DNA from: Bacillota bacterium
GTDB lineage: Bacteria; Bacillota; Clostridia; Christensenellales; SZUA-584
Length of the DNA stretch: 31,499 nt
Direction: 5' to 3'
Assembly (NCBI GenBank): GCA_023399095.1
Contig: JAEWQS010000123.1
Span: 1-31,499 of the forward strand
Position 1 is the stretch's first letter, and every line of letters begins with the position of its first letter. Of the stretch, positions 1 to 8,331 are shown piece after piece. The notes under the pieces were generated by a model that was not told where the DNA came from, made no database searches, and saw only the letters and a program-made list of their open reading frames with translations. The translations under genes and the position numbers were made by a program.

Positions 1-54
1 ACATTATTGCTATAATTGCTTATTTCGGTTCTATGTATTAAGAACAAATTAATC

Positions 55-594
55 CTAAGACACGATACTTAATAGATTATCCAATAAGAATTGCTGGGCT
101 TGCCTGTTATACAAAATGATCGTGTAGGCGCCGCTCTGCCCGTCTCTGACCTCAGAAGACATGCCAATTCCGGCAGACTTTTCGGTCAGCTCCTTATGCG
201 TTTTGTTGTCACCATCCTGAACAACGCGCAAAAAGCCTTCATCGACAAGCCATTTTGTCAGCGTCGTATGAGTCAGCTTTTTTCTTCCCGCATCGCCTGC
301 CGCATCGTTGACAGCTTTAACGAATACCGAAATGGAGACAGGCTCATTAGCCAGCGCCACCTTTTTAAGCTCATCGGCGGTAACAGAGAAAGGCTTCTGC
401 CATCCGCTTGTCCGACCGCCGCTATCGATCGCCTTTTGCAGCACATCGGCCACGTAGGCAAAGCAACGGGAAAGGCGATCGTTGTTGAGCACGGTGTCGG
501 CAGGGAGCTTTGTATCCGTTATCGGGTCAATCCCCTCCGCAAGCTTATGCATATATTCTTTTGCTCTTTTGAGCTTGTCAAGCTCGGTAACCAT
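55..594 (-). CDS. Conserved hypothetical protein (179 aa)
   Basis: I do not recognise a named family with certainty. The protein is soluble, with no signal peptide or membrane segment. It opens with a charged helical stretch (LDKLKRAKEYMHKLAEGIDP), followed by a region ending in a likely winged-helix-like segment (TLTKWLVDEGFLRVV) and a beta-rich C-terminus. The start is set at the ATG at 594 because it has the ribosome site GGAGG about 6 nt upstream. An earlier in-frame ATG at 606 lies inside that same ribosome site, so it is unlikely to be used. The gene stands alone: its 3' end is near the left window edge and groEL lies upstream, separated by a terminator. A DNA-binding role is possible from the winged-helix-like part but is only a guess. 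Confidence 0.7.
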   Translation of the reverse strand: MVTELDKLKRAKEYMHKLAEGIDPITDTKLPADTVLNNDRLSRCFAYVADVLQKAIDSGGRTSGWQKPFSVTADELKKVALANEPVSISVFVKAVNDAAGDAGRKKLTHTTLTKWLVDEGFLRVVQDGDNKTHKELTEKSAGIGMSSEVRDGQSGAYTIILYNRQAQQFLLDNLLSIVS

Positions 595-691
595 ACAAAC
601 CTCCATATTCGCGAGTGGTTAAACCGCCGCTGAGAAAATACATAATTACCTATTTCGACACCTTTTTCGCCAATCCCTTCCTGTCACACAC

Positions 692-725
692 AAAAAGCGC
701 AGATTCAAATTGACTCTGCGCTTTT
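692..725 (-). terminator. Rho-independent terminator of groES-groEL
   Basis: Perfect 11-bp inverted repeat (AAAAGCGCAGA / TCTGCGCTTTT) with an 11-nt loop. Read on the minus strand it ends in TTTTTG. It sits 25 nt after the groEL stop codon. Confidence 0.9.
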
Positions 726-749
726 GAAAACATCTACTATTTGTAAGGC

Positions 750-2381
750 TTAATACATGCCCGGCATTCCGCCCGGAGCGGCCGGCATTCCCGCGCCCTT
801 TTCCTCGGGGATGTCCGTCACGATGCTCTCTGTGGTCAGCAGCATCGAAGCGATGGATCCTGCGTTCTGAATGGCGCTTCTGGTTACCTTGGTCGGGTCA
901 ATGATGCCCTTGGCTACCATATCGCCGTATTCGTTCTTGGCTGCGTCATAGCCGTAGTTCGTGTCGTTCGCGTTCTTGATCTTGTCGACGATCACGCTGC
1001 CCTCAAGGCCTGCGTTTGCAGCGATCTGGCGAACAGGTTCTTCCAGCGCACGCATCACAATCTGCATTCCCGTCTTCACATCGCCCTCAAGGTTGTCAAT
1101 AGCTTTGGCCACTTCTTTAGCCGCGTGAAGCGAGGCCACGCCGCCGCCCGGCACGATACCTTCTTCGACAGCCGCGCGGGTTGCTGCCAGCGCATCTTCG
1201 ATACGCATTTTGCTTTCTTTCATTTCTGTTTCTGTGGCTGCACCCACCTGAATCACAGCGACGCCGCCGGCGAGCTTCGCAAGGCGTTCCTGCAGCTTCT
1301 CGCGGTCGTAATCGGATGTGGTCTCTTCGATCTGAGCTTTGATCGAGTTGATGCGGGCTTTGATCTCAGACGGATCGCCTGCGCCTTCCACGATCGTGGT
1401 GTTCTCTTTATCCACCTTGATCTGGCGGGCTTTACCCAGCATTTCCATCTTGGCTTCCTTAAGATCGAGACCGATCTCTTCGGAAATCACCTGGCCGCCT
1501 GTCAGAATCGCGATATCCTGAAGCATCGCTTTGCGTCTGTCGCCAAAGCCCGGGGCCTTTACCGCGACGCATGTGAATGTGCCGCGCAGCTTGTTGACGA
1601 CCAGTGTGGCAAGCGCCTCACCCTCAACCTCTTCTGCGATGATAAGCAGCTTTTTGCCCTGCTGAACAACCTGCTCTAATATAGGCAGTATTTCTTGTAT
1701 GTTAGAGATTTTCTTGTCGGTGATAAGAACCATTGGATCATCGAGTACCGCTTCCATTTTATCGGTATCCGTCACCATATATGCAGAAGCGTAGCCTCTG
1801 TCAAACTGCATGCCTTCCACAACAGCCAGCTCGGTCATCATCGTTTTGCTCTCTTCGACTGTGATGACGCCGTCGTTGCCGACCTTTTCCATCGCTTCGG
1901 CAATCAGCTTGCCAATTTCTTCGTCGCCCGCGGAGATCGAAGCCACCTGAGCGATAGCTGTGGTGCCCGAAATGGGGTTCGAAAGGTCTTTAAGGCTCGC
2001 CACAGATATTTCGACCGCTTTCAATATGCCCTTTTTAACAACCATCGGATTTGCGCCCGCAGCCACGTTCTTAAGGCCTTCGCGGATGATTGCCTGAGCA
2101 AGCAATGTCGCCGTGGTTGTGCCGTCGCCCGCGACATCGTTTGTCTTTGTCGCGACTTCCTTCACAAGCTGCGCGCCCATGTTCTCAAACGGATCTTCAA
2201 GTTCAATTTCCTTCGCAATTGTCACACCGTCGTTGGTGATAACGGGTGAACCGAACTTTTTATCTAATACAACGTTTCTGCCTTTGGGTCCAAGTGTCAC
2301 TTTGACTGTATCGGCGAGCTGATTGACGCCGGATTCCAGCGCGCGTCTTGCTTCTTCGCCAAACTTAATTTGTTTTGCCAT
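750..2381 (-). CDS. groL: Chaperonin GroEL (Hsp60)
   Basis: 60-kDa chaperonin of 543 residues, which forms the double-ring ATP-driven folding chamber in the cytoplasm together with GroES. The N-terminus (MAKQIKFGEEARRALESGVN) and the ATP site (VAGDGTTTA, Asp86) are typical. The C-terminus carries the usual Gly/Met-rich tail, here short (PAAPGGMPGMY). The length is normal for a bacterial GroEL. It lies 25 nt downstream of groES and has a strong AGGAGGAG ribosome site. Together with groES it forms a bicistronic heat-shock operon under the CIRCE element upstream of groES, and it ends at a clear terminator. This appears to be an ordinary housekeeping copy. Confidence 0.99.
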   Translation of the reverse strand: MAKQIKFGEEARRALESGVNQLADTVKVTLGPKGRNVVLDKKFGSPVITNDGVTIAKEIELEDPFENMGAQLVKEVATKTNDVAGDGTTTATLLAQAIIREGLKNVAAGANPMVVKKGILKAVEISVASLKDLSNPISGTTAIAQVASISAGDEEIGKLIAEAMEKVGNDGVITVEESKTMMTELAVVEGMQFDRGYASAYMVTDTDKMEAVLDDPMVLITDKKISNIQEILPILEQVVQQGKKLLIIAEEVEGEALATLVVNKLRGTFTCVAVKAPGFGDRRKAMLQDIAILTGGQVISEEIGLDLKEAKMEMLGKARQIKVDKENTTIVEGAGDPSEIKARINSIKAQIEETTSDYDREKLQERLAKLAGGVAVIQVGAATETEMKESKMRIEDALAATRAAVEEGIVPGGGVASLHAAKEVAKAIDNLEGDVKTGMQIVMRALEEPVRQIAANAGLEGSVIVDKIKNANDTNYGYDAAKNEYGDMVAKGIIDPTKVTRSAIQNAGSIASMLLTTESIVTDIPEEKGAGMPAAPGGMPGMY

Positions 2382-2406
2382 GTTTTTTTCTCCTCCTTAA
2401 AATCGA

Positions 2407-2691
2407 TTATTCCACCGTTGCAAGCAAGTCGCTCTGACGGACGATGATGAATTCATCTCCGTCCAGTTTCACTTCTGTGCCTGCATACTTTGAGTAAAGC
2501 ACCTTCTGGCCGGGCTTCACGGTCATGACAACTTCCTTGCCGTCTATCATGCCGCCGGGGCCCACTGCGATGACTTCCGCTGTCTGCGGTTTTTCCTTTG
2601 CGCTGCCTGTCAAAACGATACCGCTTTTGGTGGTCTCCTCGCTCTCAAGGCTCTTGATCACGACTCTGTCGCCCAATGGTTTTATGGACAT
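2407..2691 (-). CDS. groS: Co-chaperonin GroES (Hsp10)
   Basis: 94-residue lid of the GroEL chamber. The N-terminal signature (MSIKPLGDRVVIK), the mobile-loop region around residues 16-32 and the C-terminal segment (VKLDGDEFIIVRQSDLLA) match the family and its usual length of about 95 residues. The start is the ATG at 2691 because AAGGAGG lies 9 nt upstream; a longer in-frame reading would run back into the CIRCE/leader region. It is the first gene of the groES-groEL operon. Transcription should be repressed by HrcA at CIRCE in the absence of heat stress. Confidence 0.98.
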   Translation of the reverse strand: MSIKPLGDRVVIKSLESEETTKSGIVLTGSAKEKPQTAEVIAVGPGGMIDGKEVVMTVKPGQKVLYSKYAGTEVKLDGDEFIIVRQSDLLATVE

Positions 2692-2741
2692 AATAAAAAA
2701 CCTCCTTGTAGATATTATATTTAAAATTGTTATGTTTTTTG

Positions 2742-2768
2742 TTAGCACTCACTTTATACGAGTGCTAA
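2742..2768 (-). promoter_or_regulatory. CIRCE operator (HrcA binding site)
   Basis: The sequence reads TTAGCACTC-N9-GAGTGCTAA, an exact match to the CIRCE consensus with perfect 9-bp arms. It lies between the predicted groES promoter and the groES ribosome site, beginning at about +1. No hrcA gene is in the window. Confidence 0.98.
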
Positions 2769-2776
2769 CAGGGTTA

Positions 2777-2805
2777 ATAATAATATATAAGAGAAATGAT
2801 GGCAA
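2777..2805 (-). promoter_or_regulatory. Sigma-A promoter of groES-groEL
   Basis: Minus strand reads TTGCCA - 17 nt - TATTAT. The predicted start falls near 2770, next to CIRCE, which is the classic layout for HrcA repression. Confidence 0.75.
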
Positions 2806-3192
2806 ACCTCAAAAAATCCACTAAGCAATTGTTTTACGCGAAAATCAGGGTTTATTCTAAAATATCTTTGTATGTGAACAAGAATCACCTGTTTATCTCT
2901 CATTTTTGATGTATCTTAAATATTTCCCATGATTGTGCAGGACTTTTCCCATGGGTGTTGAATATTGATGTGTTAGAATCGCTCCATGCAAGCTTTTCAA
3001 CAGATAAATTGAAATAATATTTACACCACGCAGCCGCTTTAGCCGCTTGGCTTTTGGCACTGCAAATCAAACTAAAGTATACAAAAATTATGGCGTAGCG
3101 CCGCTGGATCGTATATAATGAACAAACATCCTTGCGGATTTATGTTATAAAATTATGCGCTGCAAAAGCGCGGATTTCGGGGAGCAAGAAGC
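2806..3192. other. Intergenic region between groES and the dCMP deaminase gene
   Basis: About 390 nt with no open reading frame that I believe. A TATAAT at 3114-3119 is a likely -10 for the dCMP deaminase gene, but no convincing -35 lies 17 nt before it. TTCCCATG occurs twice at about 2933-2962, 22 nt apart (two helical turns), which could be a regulator site. A small GC hairpin (GCGCT-GCAAA-AGCGC, about 3157-3171) lies in the likely leader just before the ribosome site. I see no tRNA, riboswitch or terminator here. Confidence 0.4.
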
Positions 3193-3642
3193 ATGGATAA
3201 ATGGGACAAGCGTTTTATGGATTTAACGGGGACTATCGCCAAATGGTCCAGCTGCTACAAGACAGACCGCAGCATCGGCGCGGTGATCGTGAAAAACAAA
3301 CGGATCCTCACCACAGGCTATAACGGCGCGCCGGCCGGCCTGAAAAGCTGCAAGGAAAAAGGCGAATGTCTGCGCCAAAAGCTCGGCATCGAATCCGGCA
3401 CCAAGCACGAGTTGTGTTATGCCGTTCACGCTGAGCAAAACGCCATCATTCAGGCTGCCAAGCTCGGTATCAGCATTGAAGACGCCACGATGTACTGTAC
3501 ACACCAGCCCTGCGTGATCTGCTCAAAAATGATCGTCAATGCGGGTATCTCCCGTGTCGTCTATTTGAAACCATATCCGGACGAATTCTCACACGAAATT
3601 TTTAGGGAAGCCGAGGTTGAGCTCGTCAAGTTTAAGAGCTGA
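3193..3642 (+). CDS. dCMP deaminase / ComEB-type deoxycytidylate deaminase
   Basis: 149-residue zinc-dependent cytidine/deoxycytidylate deaminase family protein, predicted to convert dCMP to dUMP for thymidylate synthesis in the cytosol. The zinc and catalytic residues are visible: HAEQN (His79, catalytic Glu81) and PCVIC (Cys107, Cys110). The substrate-side motif GYNGAPAG is also present. The length is typical of the single-domain enzyme. The start is the ATG at 3193, with GGGGAG about 9 nt upstream. The gene lies just upstream of the topoisomerase operon but is separated from it by a promoter and a hairpin, so it is probably transcribed on its own. In Bacillus the homologue is ComEB, encoded in the competence operon; no competence genes adjoin it here. 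Confidence 0.93.
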   Translation: MDKWDKRFMDLTGTIAKWSSCYKTDRSIGAVIVKNKRILTTGYNGAPAGLKSCKEKGECLRQKLGIESGTKHELCYAVHAEQNAIIQAAKLGISIEDATMYCTHQPCVICSKMIVNAGISRVVYLKPYPDEFSHEIFREAEVELVKFKS

Positions 3643-3663
3643 ATCTTAGAAAAACGTTATCTA

Positions 3664-3692
3664 TTGATAACAAGCGCCTTTTGGGGTAATAT
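3664..3692 (+). promoter_or_regulatory. Predicted sigma-A promoter of the topoisomerase operon
   Basis: TTGATA - 17 nt - TAATAT, with predicted transcription start near 3699. Confidence 0.65.
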
Positions 3693-3693
3693 T

Positions 3694-3723
3694 ATGTGGT
3701 GTATTGGAAAGAATACACCATAT
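3694..3723 (+). promoter_or_regulatory. Inverted repeat at the topoisomerase operon start site
   Basis: ATGTGGTGTATT - GGAAAG - AATACACCATAT forms a 12-bp stem (one G-U) with a 6-nt loop. It covers the predicted transcription start. It could be a repressor operator, a 5' leader hairpin, or a weak terminator for the dCMP deaminase gene (only TTT follows). I cannot choose between these from sequence alone. Confidence 0.6.
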
Positions 3724-3750
3724 TTTGTGATGGAAAAAAGGGGAGATTAT

Positions 3751-5718
3751 ATGGCCAAAGAATACAGTGCCAGCGACATACAGGTGCTCGAAGGGCTGGA
3801 TGCGGTTCGCAAACGCCCCGGCATGTATATCGGTACCACAGGCCAAAAAGGGCTGCACCATTTGCTCTGGGAGATCGTCGACAACTCTGTGGACGAAGCG
3901 GCCAACGGCTACGCTGACAGAATAAACGTGACGCTGCATACGGACAATTCCGTCACTGTTGAGGACAACGGACGCGGCATTCCCGTCGGTTTGCATCCTG
4001 AGAAAAAAGTATCGGGTGTAGAGGTCGTGTTCACACAGCTGCATGCGGGCGGTAAATTCAATAACGACTCATATACGTACTCGGGCGGTCTGCATGGCGT
4101 GGGCGCTTCTGTTGTCAACGCTTTGTCGCGCTGGCTTAACGTGACGGTCTGCGTAAGCGGCAAAATGTACGAACAGCATTATGAAAGCCGAATGAAAAGC
4201 GGCAAGGTTGAAAGCGGCCGGCCTATGACCAAGCTGGAGGAAAAGGGCGCGACGAAAAACCGCGGCACCAAGATCACGTTTCTGCCGGACGACCGTATTT
4301 TCGAAACCATCAATTTCAACTTTGATACCGTCGCGTCACATCTGCGCGTGATATCCTTTTTGAGCAAAAACGTTAAGATCACGCTGACGGATGAGCGCAC
4401 CTTAAAGGACGGACGTCCCAAAAAGATCGTGTTCGATTATCAGGGCGGCATCGTCGATTTCGTCCAGTATCTTAACGAAGAAAAAACCGTGCTTCACAAA
4501 ACACCCATCTACTTTGACGGTGAGAAAAGCGACGTGCGCGTTGAGATCGCGATGCAATACAACGACACCTATAATGAAAACATTCTCTCCTTTGTGAACA
4601 ATATCAATACGGCGGACGGCGGCACCCATGTTTCCGGCTTTAAGGCCGCGCACACCAAGGTGATGAACGAATACGCAAGGTCTGCCGGTCTTCTGAAGGA
4701 AAAAGAGGACAACCTAGCGGGCGACGATTACCGTGAAGGGCTGTGTACCGTCATCAGCATTAAAATGAAGGACGCGCAGTTTGAAGGCCAGACCAAGGCC
4801 AAGCTCGGCAACACTGAAGTGAAAGCCATCGTAGAAAGCATCGTACAGGAAAAGCTGTCGCTTTTCTTTGCCGACCTTAACAACACCGCGATCGCGGGTG
4901 AACTCGTAGGCAAGGCCGTGAGAGCCGCCAAGGCGAGAGAAGCCGCAACCAAAGCCAAAAAGCTTGAGCGCCAGCGCAGCAAGCTGGAGGGCGCGCCGCT
5001 TGTCGGAAAGCTTTCAAGCTGCTCAGGCCGGGACGCCAGGAACAACGAGCTCTTCATTGTGGAGGGTGACAGTGCAGGCGGCAGCGCCAAGCAGGGCCGC
5101 GACCGCAAGTTTCAGGCGATCCTCCCCCTTCGCGGCAAGCCGCTCAATGTGGAAAAGAAGCGCCTTGATCAGGTAATCGAGAATCAGGAGTTCCGGTCTA
5201 TCATCACCGCACTTGGCACGGGATTCGACGGCATTTTTGAGGAATCCGACTTAAAATACCACAAGATCATCATACTCGCGGACGCGGATCAGGACGGCGC
5301 GCATATCCGCGCGATATTGCTGACGTTCTTCTACCGCTATTTCCGCGATCTGCTGACGGCGGGTCATATCTATATTGGGCGCCCCCCGCTATACCGTGTT
5401 CATAAGGGCAGTAAATCCATTTATGCCTATACAGAAACGGAGCTCAGGGCCGCGCAGCAAGGGTTTGGCAAAGATGCCAACGTGCAGCGCTACAAAGGCC
5501 TTGGCGAGATGAATCCCGAGCAACTTTGGGAAACAACGATGAACCCGGCACAGCGCAAGCTGTATCGCGTGGAATTAGACGATGCGGCAGAAGCGGAGCG
5601 GCTTGTCACGCTGCTCATGGGCGACAAAGCCGAACCGCGCAAGGAATATATCTCCGAGCACGCCAACTTCAACAAGGAAGACAGTTTTTATAAAGAGAAG
5701 GTGTTGAGCCATGCCTAA
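3751..5718 (+). CDS. Type II topoisomerase ATPase subunit (GyrB/ParE family)
   Basis: 655-residue B subunit that binds ATP and, with the A subunit, passes one DNA duplex through another. Visible parts: GHKL ATPase domain (general base Glu41 in WEIVDNSVDEA, Asp72 in EDNGRG, glycine lid LHGVGAS), transducer domain with QTK (Gln347, Lys349), and TOPRIM domain with EGDSAGG (438-444) and DADQDGAHIR (511-520). The C-terminal part carries QRYKGLGEMN. No long insert is present, as expected for Gram-positive forms. The start is the ATG at 3751 preceded by GGGGAG; an upstream in-frame ATG lies inside the start-site hairpin and has no ribosome site. It overlaps the A subunit by 8 nt (ATGCCTAA). The layout resembles parE-parC, but the partner has a GyrA box, so gyrase versus topoisomerase IV is open. 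Confidence 0.95.
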   Translation: MAKEYSASDIQVLEGLDAVRKRPGMYIGTTGQKGLHHLLWEIVDNSVDEAANGYADRINVTLHTDNSVTVEDNGRGIPVGLHPEKKVSGVEVVFTQLHAGGKFNNDSYTYSGGLHGVGASVVNALSRWLNVTVCVSGKMYEQHYESRMKSGKVESGRPMTKLEEKGATKNRGTKITFLPDDRIFETINFNFDTVASHLRVISFLSKNVKITLTDERTLKDGRPKKIVFDYQGGIVDFVQYLNEEKTVLHKTPIYFDGEKSDVRVEIAMQYNDTYNENILSFVNNINTADGGTHVSGFKAAHTKVMNEYARSAGLLKEKEDNLAGDDYREGLCTVISIKMKDAQFEGQTKAKLGNTEVKAIVESIVQEKLSLFFADLNNTAIAGELVGKAVRAAKAREAATKAKKLERQRSKLEGAPLVGKLSSCSGRDARNNELFIVEGDSAGGSAKQGRDRKFQAILPLRGKPLNVEKKRLDQVIENQEFRSIITALGTGFDGIFEESDLKYHKIIILADADQDGAHIRAILLTFFYRYFRDLLTAGHIYIGRPPLYRVHKGSKSIYAYTETELRAAQQGFGKDANVQRYKGLGEMNPEQLWETTMNPAQRKLYRVELDDAAEAERLVTLLMGDKAEPRKEYISEHANFNKEDSFYKEKVLSHA

Positions 5719-8134
5719 TAATAATGAAGCTATCGCGAGCGAAATCACGCCCGTATCCATGAGCGACATGATGCACGATTCGATGATTCCGTTCGCCGAA
5801 TACGTGATAATGGACAGAGCGCTCCCACGTGTCGAAGACGGTTTAAAGCCCGTTCAGCGCCGCATACTCTATACGATGCTGGAGCTTGGCTTAACGCCGG
5901 ATAAACCGCACAGAAAATCTGCGCGTATCGTCGGTGATACACTGGGTAAATACCATCCGCATGGCGACAGCTCAGTGTACGACGCGATGGTACGCATGGC
6001 GCAGGATTTCGTGATGCGCGCGCCGCTTGTCAACGGCCACGGCAACTTCGGCAGCATGGACGGAGACTCTGCCGCCGCAATGCGTTACACCGAAGCGCGC
6101 CTGTCCCCCATCGCCATGGAAATGCTCGCGCACATCGAAAAGGACACGGTGCGCTGGTCTTTGAATTTCGACGATACAATGAAAGAACCCGACATGCTGC
6201 CCGCGCGGTATCCCAATCTGCTGGTCAACGGCGCGACAGGCATCGCTGTCGGTCTTGCCACCAACATCCCGCCGCATAACTTGGGCGAAGTGATTGACGG
6301 CGTTGTTGCGCGTATCCGCAACCCGAGGCTCACGCTCGAAGAGCTCATGGATCTGATTCCGGGGCCTGATTTCCCCACGGGCGGTTTTCTGCTCAACCTT
6401 GACCAGCTCAAAGAAGCATATGCCACAGGCCGCGGCAAGATCGCGATGCGTGCCAAGACAACCATAGAGAAAGGCCCCAACGGCAAGTCGCTGATTGTCA
6501 TCAACGAAATGCCGTATCAGGTCAACAAAGCGGCAATGCTTGAAAAAATATTGCAAATCACCGAGCAGAGAAAAGAGATGTTCGCCGGAATATCGGATAT
6601 CCGGGATGAGTCCGACCGAACCGGTCTCCGCGCCGTCATCGAGGTGCGTAAAGACTACGATCCCAAAACGATACTCAACTGCCTGTACAAATACTCGGAT
6701 ATGCAATCGACATTCGGTATCAACATGGTATGCATTGCAGACGGCCAACCCAAGCAGCTCTCGCTGATGAGCATTATCGACCACTATATCCGTTTCCAAA
6801 AGGAAATCGTCACACGTCGTACACAATATGATCTGGAAAAAGCGCGGCAAAGAGAGCATATCCTCGCCGGTCTCATCATTGCCGTCAAGAATATCGACGA
6901 GGTCATCCGCATTATCCGCGGCTCATCATCTCCCAAGGAAGCGCGCGAAAAACTGATGAAGCGCTTTGACCTGACACAGATACAGGCGCAGGCCATACTC
7001 GACATGCGTCTTGCGAGGCTCACCGCGCTCGAAGTCGAAGCGCTGGAAAAAGAGTACGCCTTCATACTTGAAACCATTGCGCGGCTCGAAGCGATACTGG
7101 CTTCTGAGCAAAAGCTTATGAACGTCATCATCCACGAGCTAACAGAGATCAAGGAAAAATACGGCGACAAGCGCCGCACGAAAATACTTGATACGAATCA
7201 CGAAATAGAGATCAACGAGGACGAGTTCAAATCGGTTGAGGAATGCGTGATCATGCTCACGAACGGCGGCTTCTTAAAGCGCATCAATCAAAAATCGTTT
7301 CAGAAGTCTGTTCAAAGTGAGGACGACGGTGTGAAAACCATCGTACCATCCGCAACGAATCTTCGCGTGCAGATATTCACGAACCTTGGTACGCTCTATA
7401 CTCTGCCCGCCACAGATATCCCGGACTGCAAGCTTAAAGACAAGGGCAAGCCGCTGTCTGCCATCATCGCGGGCATTGACCCGAACGAGAGTATCGTGGG
7501 GCTGTTCTCCGTCGCTGAGTATACGGACGGTGACGTGTTATTTGCGACACGCGGCGGCCAGATCAAACGGACGCATCTGTCGGAATACGATGTGCGCAAC
7601 AAAAAGATTGCGGCCTGCGGCCTCGCAGAGGGCGACAGTATCATCTCTGTCAATCTTCTTAAGGACGAAAGCGACTGGATGATTATCACCAAGCTGGGGA
7701 TGGGCATCCGCTTCTCCTCCGAAGATGTGAATCCCATGGGTCGCGCGGCAAAAGGCGTAAAAAGCATCACACTGCAAAAGGGCGACTGCGTGGTAATGGC
7801 CACGCCCGTTTCCGAGCAGGACGATGTGGCGCTGTTTACCGACCTTGGCTACGCCAAGCTCACGCGTGTTTATCTGTTTGAAACACAAAAGCGCGGCGGC
7901 AAGGGCTTAAAAGCGATATCGCTGCTCAAAAACGGCTCCACTGGCACGTATGTGGCGGCGGCATTCTCCGTTTCCGAGCCGTGTGGTATCGTCGTCACGC
8001 TGAAAAGCGGGCAGAGCTTTTCACTCTCCTCCGAGCAGCTTGACCGGCAAGACAGAAATGCCAAAGGCAGCTCTGCGGTACTGGCCGTGCTGGGCGACTG
8101 CGTGGTATCGGCGGGCAAGTCGTTCCTCGCATAA
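5711..8134 (+). CDS. Type II topoisomerase DNA-cleavage subunit (GyrA/ParC family)
   Basis: 807-residue A subunit that forms the DNA breakage-rejoining core. The winged-helix domain contains HPHGDSSVYD (quinolone-pocket Ser87 and Asp91, both in the susceptible-type state) and the active-site tyrosine Tyr126 in AAMRYTEAR. The beta-pinwheel C-terminal domain contains QKRGGKG at residues 726-732. This matches the GyrA box (consensus QRRGGRG), which gyrases need to wrap DNA and supercoil it; ParC proteins normally lack an intact one. The run VRMAQDF...GNFGSMDGDSAAAMRY is also closer to GyrA. It is translationally coupled to the B subunit by an 8-nt overlap. The pair could be the main gyrase or a second, gyrase-like pair; no dnaA or recF lies nearby. 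Confidence 0.95.
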   Translation: MPNNNEAIASEITPVSMSDMMHDSMIPFAEYVIMDRALPRVEDGLKPVQRRILYTMLELGLTPDKPHRKSARIVGDTLGKYHPHGDSSVYDAMVRMAQDFVMRAPLVNGHGNFGSMDGDSAAAMRYTEARLSPIAMEMLAHIEKDTVRWSLNFDDTMKEPDMLPARYPNLLVNGATGIAVGLATNIPPHNLGEVIDGVVARIRNPRLTLEELMDLIPGPDFPTGGFLLNLDQLKEAYATGRGKIAMRAKTTIEKGPNGKSLIVINEMPYQVNKAAMLEKILQITEQRKEMFAGISDIRDESDRTGLRAVIEVRKDYDPKTILNCLYKYSDMQSTFGINMVCIADGQPKQLSLMSIIDHYIRFQKEIVTRRTQYDLEKARQREHILAGLIIAVKNIDEVIRIIRGSSSPKEAREKLMKRFDLTQIQAQAILDMRLARLTALEVEALEKEYAFILETIARLEAILASEQKLMNVIIHELTEIKEKYGDKRRTKILDTNHEIEINEDEFKSVEECVIMLTNGGFLKRINQKSFQKSVQSEDDGVKTIVPSATNLRVQIFTNLGTLYTLPATDIPDCKLKDKGKPLSAIIAGIDPNESIVGLFSVAEYTDGDVLFATRGGQIKRTHLSEYDVRNKKIAACGLAEGDSIISVNLLKDESDWMIITKLGMGIRFSSEDVNPMGRAAKGVKSITLQKGDCVVMATPVSEQDDVALFTDLGYAKLTRVYLFETQKRGGKGLKAISLLKNGSTGTYVAAAFSVSEPCGIVVTLKSGQSFSLSSEQLDRQDRNAKGSSAVLAVLGDCVVSAGKSFLA

Positions 8135-8151
8135 CCTATATACGAACATAG

Positions 8152-8182
8152 CCGCTCACAGGCCAACTGTGGGCGGTTTTTT
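8152..8182 (+). terminator. Rho-independent terminator of the topoisomerase operon
   Basis: CCGCTCACAG - GCCAA - CTGTGGGCGG followed by six T. The 10-bp stem has one G-U pair. It begins 17 nt after the A-subunit stop codon. Confidence 0.93.
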
Positions 8183-8252
8183 CTATATCGCTCAGTATGA
8201 CAGAGAAAGAACTTTATTGCGGCATTGCAATAAGGATTATGTGAATATAAAC

Positions 8253-8279
8253 AAAAAAGGAACGGCCTGATACCGTCCC
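8253..8279 (-). terminator. Rho-independent terminator of the D,D-carboxypeptidase gene
   Basis: Minus strand: GGGACGG - 7-nt loop - CCGTTCC - TTTTTT. The 7-bp stem has one G-U pair. It lies about 50 nt after the carboxypeptidase stop. Confidence 0.88.
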
Positions 8280-8331
8280 CAATAAGTCTTAATATACAAT
8301 TCTAATTATTTATTCTTAATTCTCAATTGTC

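Noticed and set aside
91..633. Long open frame on the plus strand opposite the first hypothetical gene
   Set aside because: Antisense shadow: no ribosome site, arginine/histidine-rich composition, and the minus-strand frame has a good ribosome site and protein-like composition.
1125..2249. Two long plus-strand open frames opposite groEL
   Set aside because: Groel is certain on the other strand; these frames are Cys/His/Phe-rich shadows with no family signature.
3046..3065. TTGGCAC..TGC as a sigma-54 promoter before the dCMP deaminase gene
   Set aside because: The spacing between the GG and GC elements does not fit the -24/-12 pattern.
5972..6859. 295-codon minus-strand open frame opposite the topoisomerase A subunit
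   Set aside because: Antisense shadow of a highly conserved gene, without any recognisable domain.
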